A stretch of 7,094 bases of DNA, from NCBI GenBank assembly GCA_913044255.1, contig CAJWOI010000139.1, forward strand, positions 1-7,094, in the 5' to 3' direction. Below are positions 1 to 5,987 of this stretch, piece after piece; position 1 is the first letter of the stretch, and each line of letters opens with the position of its first letter. The notes under the pieces are model-generated. The model saw nothing but the letters and a program-made list of their open reading frames with translations, was not told the origin of the DNA and did not search any database. The position numbers were made by a program, and so were the translations under genes. This DNA is from an uncultured Alphaproteobacteria bacterium. GTDB lineage: Bacteria > Pseudomonadota > Alphaproteobacteria > UBA7887.

Positions 1-237
1 CATTGAGTGCCCGCAACTCTCCCGTAGTCTCTGAATCGGTAGAAGTTTTAGGATCAGCCTGGTTGTCATTATTTTCTTCGTAATGAAGCTCGTTTTAAGT
101 TGGGTAGACAATTATGTGTAATATTGAAGAGTTAAAGAGTGTAGTAGTGTCGGCAATTTTACCTGTAAAATATTATATTTTTTGATCCAATTGTCGAATT
201 AGATTTTTCAACATAACAAATGTGGTAAATGTCGAAA

Positions 238-241
238 GAGG
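238..241 (+). promoter_or_regulatory. Shine-Dalgarno site favouring the ATG at 247
   Basis: A GAGG core sits 5 nt before the ATG at 247, a normal spacing. The in-frame ATG at 229 has only a weak GTGG-like stretch in front of it. This favours the inner start for the LeuB-like gene. The protein would then begin MTVEVIVLPGEGIGPEV, matching where IPMDH proteins usually begin relative to their glycine-rich first motif. Confidence 0.5.
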
Positions 242-246
242 CGGTG

Positions 247-1356
247 ATGACGGTGGAAGTGATAGTATTGCCCGGTGAAGGAATTGGTCCTGAGGTCATC
301 GCTGAGGCAGTAAAGGTGTTGGAGTGGTTCCAAAAGCACCGTGACGTCCATTTTTTTATTCGTTGTGAGCCATACGGCGTTGATGCTTATGAGAAATATG
401 GCACCTTAATTAAGGAAGACGTGTTTTCCGATCTTCTCAGTGCGGATGCAGTGTTGTTTGGTGCTACCGGCGGGCCTGCATTTGATGCGCTTCCGGATGA
501 AGCCAAAATATCTGGTAATTTGCTCGCTATCCGGAAGCATATGGCCGTTTACGCTAATTTACGTCCCGTGCAGGCCTATGACGCTCTATCAGACGTGACG
601 TCGTTAAAAGCAGAGGTCGTCGGCAATGTCGACTTGGTGGTAGTAAGAGAGTTGAATGGGGGGATTTATTTTGGTGAGCCGCGTGGTCGCGATATAACGG
701 CGGCGGGTATTGAGCGCGGGACTAATACCTTGGTTTATACAGCGCCGGAGATAGAGCGTATTGCTCGGGTGGCGTTTAATCTTGCTCGGGAACGAAGGGG
801 TCATTTACATTCAGTCGACAAATCAAATGTGCTTGAGACCTACAAGTTGTGGCGCGAGGTGGTGACCCACCTTGGGGAAACCGAGTTCCCAGATGTTTTG
901 CTCCACCATATCATAGTCGACAATTGCGCCATGCAGATCATTAAAAATCCAAAGCAATTTGATGTCATACTCGCAGATAACATGGTGGGGGACATACTTT
1001 CTGACTTAGCAGGTGCAATCACGGGTTCGTTAGGAATGTTGCCCTCGGTGTCGTTGAGCAATTTCGATGAGAATGGGCATCGATGCGCTTTATATGAACC
1101 GGTCCATGGTAGTGCACCTGACATTGCAGATCAGGGAATTGCGAACCCCCTCGCTGCAATTATGTGTGTTGGTTTGATGTTTGAACATTCATTTCAACTT
1201 TCCAAGGAAACAGAGTTGCTGACTAAGGCAATCGAAAAAGTATTGGTGGCTGGGTTCCGAACTCCAGATATACAGGCGGGCAGTTTAGGAGCTATATCAA
1301 CGAAGTGCATGGGTGATGAAGTGGTTCAGGCGCTAACTAGGCTAAACCACGGTTAA
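247..1356 (+). CDS. isopropylmalate/isocitrate dehydrogenase-family enzyme (LeuB-like)
   Basis: This is a cytosolic beta-decarboxylating dehydrogenase of the IPMDH/ICDH family, which oxidises and decarboxylates a 2-hydroxyacid using NAD(P) and a divalent metal. Counting residues from the ATG at 229, the family landmarks appear in order: PGEGIGPEV (15-23), IRKHMAVYANLRPV (101-114; arginines 102 and 112), VVRELNGGIYFGEPRG (138-153; R140 and catalytic Y147), DKSNVLE (197-203; catalytic K198), VDN (D231), GDILSD (metal aspartates 255 and 259) and EPVHGSAPDI (290-299). D298 in the last motif indicates NAD preference. The length is about 369 residues from the favoured start, which is normal. One oddity is that S95 occupies the place of the LeuB pocket glutamate (E87 in Thermus), while the two pocket leucines (98, 99) remain. 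The substrate may therefore be isopropylmalate or a related malate-type acid. The gene lies 15 bp upstream of an amidohydrolase, not beside leuA, leuC or leuD. An alternative start is at 229. Confidence 0.88.
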   Translation: MTVEVIVLPGEGIGPEVIAEAVKVLEWFQKHRDVHFFIRCEPYGVDAYEKYGTLIKEDVFSDLLSADAVLFGATGGPAFDALPDEAKISGNLLAIRKHMAVYANLRPVQAYDALSDVTSLKAEVVGNVDLVVVRELNGGIYFGEPRGRDITAAGIERGTNTLVYTAPEIERIARVAFNLARERRGHLHSVDKSNVLETYKLWREVVTHLGETEFPDVLLHHIIVDNCAMQIIKNPKQFDVILADNMVGDILSDLAGAITGSLGMLPSVSLSNFDENGHRCALYEPVHGSAPDIADQGIANPLAAIMCVGLMFEHSFQLSKETELLTKAIEKVLVAGFRTPDIQAGSLGAISTKCMGDEVVQALTRLNHG

Positions 1357-1371
1357 CCATAGGGGATTGGA

Positions 1372-2526
1372 ATGGCGTGTACTGAACCAGTAATTTCTGC
1401 AGACTGCCATATCGACTTGATTTGGCTGCCACCTGCGCTTTTTACCGAGAATGCACGGGCCTCTCTAAAAGACCGAATGCCATTTGTGACCGATGGCAAA
1501 GACGGTCCGATTTGGGTTTCGCGGAATGGCACCTTTTTTGGTTTGCAAAATGGGATGGGTTCAGCTGGTCGCAAGTATGTTCCAGGAGAAATTCATCGTT
1601 CTGATCGCATGGCCGCACAGGGATTGTACGAAGACGGGAAGAAGGGAATTCGTCGTCTAACGGACCCGCAGTTACGAATTAAAGATCAGGATCTGGATGG
1701 CGTAAGGGGAGAAGTGTTGTACGGTATACTTGGCGCGGCGGCGCGTCTTGAGGATCCAGTGGCTGCATCTGAGATGATGCGCATTTACAACGAGTGGCTT
1801 GCCGATTTTTGCGCGCATTATCCTGACCGATTTGCGGGTATCGCTTCTATCCCTGGGCACGATATGGGATCAGCCTTGTCCGAGCTAGAACGGGTCGCTA
1901 AGCGGGGTGTGGTCAAGGGAGTAGAGATCCCAAGTACGACGGATTCTAAACCTCTTTATCATGACGACTGGACTCATTTGTGGTCGGCTGCGTCTGATGC
2001 TGGATTGCCGGTTCATTTTCATACGATCGGCGGGCCTAAGCCGGATTTTGAGTCGATGGCACCAGAGGAATCCCGTAAGGCCTTTGCCGTATTCATTACT
2101 GGGTTTCAGCTAAATATGGCTCAGAAGTTGATGGAGCTAATTTATGGGGGGATGCTAGAGGCCAACCCTAAACTGGTAGTAGTAATAGGTGAAAGTGGTA
2201 TTGGTTGGATCCCCTATTTATTGAATCATATGGATCTGGAGTGGGAGGACCAATTCAAGGATCTCACCTTAACCATGAAGCCATCGGAGTATTGGAAACG
2301 CCAATGCAGAGCTACGTATCAAAGTGATCCAGTTGGCATTCGTTTGTTGGATCTTTTAGGTGAAGAAAATGTGATGTGGGGCTCGGATTTTCCCCACCCG
2401 GATGGGATATGGCCCGACAGCCAAGATTTCATTGACCGCGAGCTTGGAGAGTTACCCAGCACCACTCGTCGGAAAATAATTCACGACAACGCCGCTGCGT
2501 TATATGATTTCCCCGCCGATCACTAA
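1372..2526 (+). CDS. Amidohydrolase_2 (ACMSD-like) family metal-dependent hydrolase/decarboxylase
   Basis: This is a 384-residue soluble protein of the amidohydrolase superfamily, Amidohydrolase_2 branch (PF04909). The branch includes ACMSD, gamma-resorcylate decarboxylase and 5-carboxyvanillate decarboxylase, as well as hydrolases. Visible metal-site candidates are ADCHID on strand 1 (D11, H13), VHFHTIGG (H215, H217), a conserved GESGIGWIPYLL segment (E274) and GSDFPHPDGIWP (D339). The C-terminal helix IHDNAAALYDF (370-380) is typical of the family. The first strand shows D-x-H, not the H-x-H of ACMSD. Residues 20-105 form a long insertion before the barrel continues, containing a GLQNGMGSAGRKYVPG segment and RRLTDPQLRIKDQDLDGV. 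I associate this with an uncharacterised environmental subgroup. An AGGGG ribosome site lies 6 nt before the ATG. Only 15 bp separates it from the LeuB-like gene, so the two are probably co-transcribed. The substrate is unknown; decarboxylation of an unsaturated or aromatic acid is a guess from the family. Confidence 0.85.
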   Translation: MACTEPVISADCHIDLIWLPPALFTENARASLKDRMPFVTDGKDGPIWVSRNGTFFGLQNGMGSAGRKYVPGEIHRSDRMAAQGLYEDGKKGIRRLTDPQLRIKDQDLDGVRGEVLYGILGAAARLEDPVAASEMMRIYNEWLADFCAHYPDRFAGIASIPGHDMGSALSELERVAKRGVVKGVEIPSTTDSKPLYHDDWTHLWSAASDAGLPVHFHTIGGPKPDFESMAPEESRKAFAVFITGFQLNMAQKLMELIYGGMLEANPKLVVVIGESGIGWIPYLLNHMDLEWEDQFKDLTLTMKPSEYWKRQCRATYQSDPVGIRLLDLLGEENVMWGSDFPHPDGIWPDSQDFIDRELGELPSTTRRKIIHDNAAALYDFPADH

Positions 2527-2595
2527 TATTTTGGCTTCCCCAGGCTCAGTGGCTTTCGGCTAGTTTCCATCATTTACTTATGTATCGGCGCCACA

Positions 2596-2793
2596 TCAAA
2601 GCTGTGAGGAGCGAGCTCCTAAATATCCAAGGTGATCTATCGGAGCGACATTGATGGCGCGTTTTCGGAAATCCATACAACTATCGTAGATGCGAAGTGC
2701 GTGGGGGTCCTTTGATGCGGTATCAAATAGAACGTCCAGGCTCACTTTAAGGAACTCCGCAATCACATCATCGGGAAGTGGGCGTTTCGATGT
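2596..2793 (-). pseudogene. 3' remnant of a TRAP-transporter solute-binding protein (DctP family)
   Basis: The - strand reads 65 codons and then a TGA at 2598-2596, with no internal stop. The translation contains KRPLPDDVIAEFL, LFDTASKDPHALRIYDSCMD, FRKRA and LGYLGARSSQL. This pattern (LP-[DE]-x-V, then a helix, then KDP-x-x-x-x-IY-[DE]-S-x-x-x-FR, then YL-x-x-R near the end) is what the last ~60 residues of DctP-type periplasmic proteins of tripartite ATP-independent transporters look like. Family assignment is from memory, not a search. The coding pattern starts directly at the 3' CCA end of the tRNA-Cys gene. The frame has no plausible start, and further upstream it meets a TGA inside the tRNA. 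The remaining ~270 residues and the DctQ/DctM membrane subunits are absent here. It is therefore a truncated, presumably non-functional relic. Confidence 0.6.
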
Positions 2794-2867
2794 TGGAGGC
2801 CGAGACCGGAATCGAACCGATGTTCACGGATTTGCAATCCGCTGCATAACCACTCTGCCACTCGGCC
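2794..2867 (-). tRNA. tRNA-Cys (anticodon GCA)
   Basis: The 74-nt - strand cloverleaf folds completely. The acceptor stem pairs GGCCGAG with CTCGGCC. The discriminator is T (U73, the cysteine identity base), and CCA is encoded (plus-strand positions 2794-2796). The anticodon stem/loop is GCGGA-TTGCAAA-TCCGT, with the GCA anticodon read from plus positions 2833-2835. The T arm contains GGTTCGATTCC. The anticodon arm is identical to that of E. coli tRNA-Cys. A good promoter lies about 38 bp upstream. No clear intrinsic terminator follows; transcription would run into the TRAP remnant. Confidence 0.97.
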
Positions 2868-2904
2868 CGTCCAAAAGCTTGTCGCTGGTGCTAATGTAAG
2901 GACG

Positions 2905-2933
2905 GATATAGGCCCGTCTTTTCTGCGGGTCAA
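2905..2933 (-). promoter_or_regulatory. sigma70-type promoter of tRNA-Cys
   Basis: On the - strand, TTGACC (positions 2933-2928) and TATATC (2910-2905) are separated by exactly 17 bp. This is close to the housekeeping consensus and to the CTTGAC/CTATAT style common at stable-RNA promoters of Alphaproteobacteria. Initiation would fall near 2898, giving a leader of about 30 nt before the tRNA 5' end at 2867. Short inverted arms (GACGG 2901-2905 and CCGTC 2914-2918) flank the -10 element. Confidence 0.6.
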
Positions 2934-2991
2934 GCAGGAGACGATAAGATGTTTTGTGAGTTTAGAATAGTGAACTTGTGGGAGTGTGCCA

Positions 2992-3020
2992 TTGTGTTGG
3001 GTGGTCTACGTCATTATAAG
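2992..3020 (+). promoter_or_regulatory. possible promoter of the pcm-like/tolC genes
   Basis: TTGTGT (2992-2997) and TATAAG (3015-3020) are 17 bp apart on the + strand. The -10 matches the consensus at 5 of 6 positions; the -35 matches only in its TTG. Initiation near 3027 would give a leader of about 95 nt before the methyltransferase start at 3122. This is the best + strand candidate I found between the tRNA and the gene, but a single weak pair cannot be proven by eye. Confidence 0.3.
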
Positions 3021-3121
3021 AGATATGGTGTCAATAACTTGAGCCGGTCCCATCGGGCAGGAACAATGAGGAACGCCCGTCCCGTGTATCAAGGCTACGA
3101 AAATGATTAGACCCACGTAAT

Positions 3122-3787
3122 ATGACCAATTTTAATGTCATGCGCGCCAACATGGTTGAAGGGCAGATTTTGCCTAATAAAATCACAGATCCACGACTAA
3201 TTGATGTATTGTCAAGACTGCCGCGTGAGGCATTTGTGGCGCCTGACCAGCGTTCCGTCGCGTACGTTGACGATGATATCAAGATTGCCTCTAATCGATA
3301 TCTAATGGAACCAATGGTGCTTGCGCGGCTTTTGCAGGCTTTAGCGCCAGGCGCTGATGATGTGAGCCTTTATATTGGGTGTGGGAGTGGATATGGGGTG
3401 GCGGTTCTCGCCAGTTTGTGTAACACGGTGGTAGGTCTTGAATGTGATGCCAAACTGTTGGCGCGCGCTAGCGAGCTATTTTTGGAACTTGAAATTGATA
3501 ACGCGGTAGTAGTTGCCGGATCGTTGGACAAGGGCTATGCGGAGCAAGGACCTTACGACTCAGTCTTTATTGAAGGTGCAGTTGAGCATGTCCCTTCAGT
3601 TATTTTGGATCAATTGGTAGAAGGTGGCCGATTGGCAGCCGTGATTCGTTCTGGGAAATCCCTGGGTGAGGCGACTATTATCAAACGAGTTGGAGATCGG
3701 TATGGTAGGCGTGTTATATTTGATGCAGCGGCTTCCGATTTACCTGGGTTTAAGGTTGCATCAGGCTTTAATTTTGTAACACGTTGA
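3122..3787 (+). CDS. PIMT-like SAM-dependent methyltransferase (protein-L-isoaspartate O-methyltransferase family)
   Basis: This 221-residue cytosolic protein belongs to the PCMT/PIMT family of class I SAM methyltransferases. The N-terminus has the family's RANMVEGQI-x(6)-DPRLIDVLSRLPREAFV pattern (8-39). The SAM-binding motif I is LYIGCGSGYGVAVLA (83-97), followed by the acidic VVGLECD (103-109). YDSVFIEGAVEHVP (145-158) and LVEGGRLAAVI (165-175) are the later motifs. In true repair enzymes the catalytic loop is QTISQP; here the aligned residues are RYLMEP (59-64), so the catalytic Ser/Thr is a methionine (M62). TAAPPEIP is replaced by EGAVEHVP. The fold and SAM binding are likely kept, but classical isoaspartate repair is doubtful. 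Its stop is 7 bp before the tolC start, so the two are almost certainly one transcript. The initiator has only a poor ribosome site; M7 and M11 are in-frame alternatives, but the conserved N-terminus favours M1. Confidence 0.85.
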   Translation: MTNFNVMRANMVEGQILPNKITDPRLIDVLSRLPREAFVAPDQRSVAYVDDDIKIASNRYLMEPMVLARLLQALAPGADDVSLYIGCGSGYGVAVLASLCNTVVGLECDAKLLARASELFLELEIDNAVVVAGSLDKGYAEQGPYDSVFIEGAVEHVPSVILDQLVEGGRLAAVIRSGKSLGEATIIKRVGDRYGRRVIFDAAASDLPGFKVASGFNFVTR

Positions 3788-3794
3788 GCATAAC

Positions 3795-5261
3795 GTGAAC
3801 GATAATTGGATGGGGACGGGGATGCGATCGATTGCAGCGGGAGGGGTTTTACTGGCGGCAATATCGGTAAATGTTGATATGACCAGGGCAGAAAGTTTAA
3901 CGGATGCTTTGGTGAATGCATACAACACCAATCCGAGTCTCATGGCAGAGCGCGCCGCTCTTCATGCTACGGATGAGAACGTTCCGAAGGCGCTTTCAGG
4001 ATGGCGGCCTACGGTAAATTTGAACGCCCGTTTTAATCACGAATACACTGATTCAGTTACTGATTTTACGTTCTCTGCTGGCGAACAAACCATCAACAGC
4101 AAATCGGTCGCTTTGGAACTGACGCAGCCTCTGTATCGCGGTGGTCGTACTATTAACGAAACGCACGGTGCGGAAGAAAAGGTTTTTGCCGCACGTGCAC
4201 GCGTAACGGAGGTTGAACAGAAAGTATTGTTGGCTGCTGCTACGTCGCATTTTGATGTCATTCGTGCTCAAGAATTGCTGAGTCTGAGCGTCAAAAATGA
4301 ACAAGTATTGGCGAGGAAACTTCAGGCAACGAAAGATCGGTTTGAGGTAGGCGAATTGACCCGTACTGATATTTCGCAGGCTGAAGCAAGATTGGCAGAT
4401 GCAACCGCCTCTCGTGTTGCAGCCGAGGGGGACCTTTCAATATCACGCGCTGGTTATCAGGCTATAGTAGGGGAATTACCTGGCAGCTTGCAGTTTCCTA
4501 GTGAAGAAAGTATGCCGGAATTATTTGAGGTGGATGCTGGTATAAAACTGAGTATGCAGCGAAACCCGGCGATTGTCGCAGCGCTTCATAACGAGCGTGC
4601 ATCGTTGTTTGATATTAGCAGTGCCGCTGGCGTGTTGCTCCCAGAGGTTTCTCTAGACACGTCGTTAACACATTCGATTGACCCAACGACGTTTACATCC
4701 GAGCAAGATGCTTTTCAGATCGGCGTAACTGGGCGAGTGCCCTTATATCAGTCGGGATCCGAATATGCCCAGATTCGTGAACTTCGGATGATCGCGGTAC
4801 AGCGTCGTCGAGAGTTGGAAGAGGTGCGTCGCAGACTAGAGGAAAATTTTTCTCGATGGTGGGAGCAATTGATGACCGCCCGGGCCCGGATACGCTCTTT
4901 CAGTGTGTCGGTGGCGGCCAATGAAATTGCCCTTGATGGCGTAAATCAAGAAGCGGAAGTTGGCGCCCGTACGATTCTTGATGTGCTTGATGCTGAGCAA
5001 GAGCTGTTTGAAGCTAAAGTTAATCTTCTGGCGGCAAGGCGTGACGAGGCTGTTGCAAGATATACTATACTTAGTGTTTCTGGAGGAATGACCGCCAAAG
5101 ATTTAAACTTGCCAGTGAAAATTTATGATCCTAGTTACCATTATCGTTTGGTGAAGGAAAAATGGATTGGCTTTGACGAAAATAAACAAAGGTCCTCAAT
5201 TTTTGATATGGAACTTCCGGCATCCTGGAAGAAAAATTCGTTTTTTGACTTCCTATATTAA
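3795..5261 (+). CDS. tolC: TolC-family type I secretion/efflux outer-membrane protein
   Basis: This 488-residue protein is a TolC/OEP-family outer-membrane channel. As a trimer it forms the beta-barrel and periplasmic tunnel used by type I secretion and tripartite drug efflux. An export signal is visible: RSIAAGGVLLAAISV (11-25), with likely cleavage after TRA (about residue 32), before ESLTDALVNAYNTNP, a typical alphaproteobacterial TolC mature start. The two internal repeats each carry a QPLYRGG/VPLYQSG strand (111-117; 315-321). They also carry matching helix-turn segments, VGELTRTDISQAEARLADA (185-203) and VGARTILDVLDAEQELFEA (389-407). The tail IYDPSYHYRLVKEKWIGF (443-460) is usual for the class. 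The annotated start is a GTG at 3795. ATG codons at 3810 and 3822 are in frame, and the one at 3822 would give a more compact signal peptide (MRSIAAGG). The gene follows the PIMT-like gene by 7 bp. No strong terminator is visible in the 121 bp before popZ. Confidence 0.93.
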   Translation: MNDNWMGTGMRSIAAGGVLLAAISVNVDMTRAESLTDALVNAYNTNPSLMAERAALHATDENVPKALSGWRPTVNLNARFNHEYTDSVTDFTFSAGEQTINSKSVALELTQPLYRGGRTINETHGAEEKVFAARARVTEVEQKVLLAAATSHFDVIRAQELLSLSVKNEQVLARKLQATKDRFEVGELTRTDISQAEARLADATASRVAAEGDLSISRAGYQAIVGELPGSLQFPSEESMPELFEVDAGIKLSMQRNPAIVAALHNERASLFDISSAAGVLLPEVSLDTSLTHSIDPTTFTSEQDAFQIGVTGRVPLYQSGSEYAQIRELRMIAVQRRRELEEVRRRLEENFSRWWEQLMTARARIRSFSVSVAANEIALDGVNQEAEVGARTILDVLDAEQELFEAKVNLLAARRDEAVARYTILSVSGGMTAKDLNLPVKIYDPSYHYRLVKEKWIGFDENKQRSSIFDMELPASWKKNSFFDFLY

Positions 5262-5382
5262 GTTCAAAGAGTTGTTGGATAGTTCTATTGCGTTTTTCGA
5301 TAACGTATTAAAAATTTTCCTAGCTCAATGTTGCACCGTAATTTAGCATTAAACGCTGACTAATTTCGTAAAGACGTCGAGG

Positions 5383-5853
5383 ATGGCTGACGCCGACAAG
5401 GATCAAGAACCTTCGATTGAGGAAATACTCTCTTCTATTCGTCGCATCATCTCTTCTTCGGAGATGGAAGGTGAAGGAGTGAGGGGGAGTGACGACGTCG
5501 CACCAAAGAAAATGGTAGATGATTTCGCCTCGGCTGGTTCTCAAGGCCAGTCATTATCATCTGAAACGAAAACGACTGGACAGGTGAATCCCGACGATGA
5601 GGTCTTGGATCTCACGGTTGTGGTTAAGGAAGGGAATGAGGTGGAGCAGCTGTCGGAAGAATTAGCGCCGGCACCAACTGGGCGTTTTGGCGACACCAGC
5701 GTTGGCACAACCGGCAACAAGGGTGAAGAAGCAGCTATTCAGCTGGTGAGGCCGATTATAGTCGAGTGGCTCAATAATAACCTTCCCTCCATGATAGAAC
5801 GGTTCGTTAGAGCTGAGATCAATCGCCTTGCACAGGAGTCTAAGCGGCGTTAA
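5383..5853 (+). CDS. popZ: PopZ/DUF2497-family polar organizing protein
   Basis: This 156-residue protein has the two diagnostic ends of the PopZ (DUF2497) family. The N-terminal helix EPSIEEILSSIRRIISS (9-25) binds client proteins, and the C-terminal oligomerisation region LVRPIIVEWLNNNLPSMIER-FVRAEINRLAQE (121-152) drives self-assembly. The short DDEVLDLT motif (71-78) corresponds to DDEVLELT of Caulobacter PopZ. In Caulobacter, PopZ forms a polar condensate that anchors the ParB/parS centromere and recruits cell-cycle kinases. The linker between the ends is Ser/Thr/Gly-rich and acidic but has only about four prolines, unlike the proline-rich Caulobacter linker, and the whole protein is slightly shorter (Caulobacter about 177). 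A GAGG lies directly against the ATG at 5383, so the ribosome site is closer than usual. The position directly before valS is the usual alphaproteobacterial arrangement. Confidence 0.88.
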   Translation: MADADKDQEPSIEEILSSIRRIISSSEMEGEGVRGSDDVAPKKMVDDFASAGSQGQSLSSETKTTGQVNPDDEVLDLTVVVKEGNEVEQLSEELAPAPTGRFGDTSVGTTGNKGEEAAIQLVRPIIVEWLNNNLPSMIERFVRAEINRLAQESKRR

Positions 5854-5987
5854 CAGCGTACAAGATGCAACGCAATAAGAAACATTTAACCAGATTCGAT
5901 GCCGCAAAAACGGATACAAATGTCCATGCCGTCAAATATCAGCTGGAACGCAGAAATCGGTCTGGCGAGCGCGGGTGAATATAGGTG

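Noticed and set aside
1..83. Short open stretches at the left edge: a + strand frame ending in TAA at 81-83, and two - strand frames, one starting at an ATG at 69-67 and one reading an acidic NDNQADPKTSTDSE-type peptide.
   Set aside because: All are cut by the window edge and too short to recognise. They contradict one another, and the acidic - strand frame has no ordinary start codon upstream. None can be chosen without the adjacent sequence.
148..206. A TATTAT at 171-176 and TTGTCG at 192-197 in the AT-rich DNA before the LeuB-like gene, considered as promoters.
   Set aside because: Neither hexamer has a convincing partner at proper spacing; the tract is so AT-rich that such hexamers are expected by chance. 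A promoter probably lies here, but I cannot place it.
2607..2620. Perfect palindrome AGGAGC-GA-GCTCCT, considered as a terminator.
   Set aside because: It lies inside the coding pattern of the TRAP remnant, and neither strand has a T tract after it.
2780..2793. CATCG...CGATG pairing just after the tRNA on the - strand, considered as a tRNA terminator.
   Set aside because: Five pairs around a 14-nt loop with no following T run is too weak.
2690..2899. A + strand open frame of about 69 codons across the tRNA.
   Set aside because: It overlaps the tRNA-Cys gene and the TRAP remnant on the other strand, and its peptide has no recognisable pattern; it is an antisense shadow.
3054..3079. CGGGC/GCCCG hairpin with repeated GGAAC in the leader of the PIMT-like gene, considered as a riboswitch or attenuator.
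   Set aside because: The stem is only five pairs around a 16-nt loop, with no T run and no known riboswitch core nearby.
5262..5382. Search for a terminator or promoter between tolC and popZ.
   Set aside because: The stretch is AT-rich but has no stable hairpin with a T run, and no hexamer pair good enough to report.
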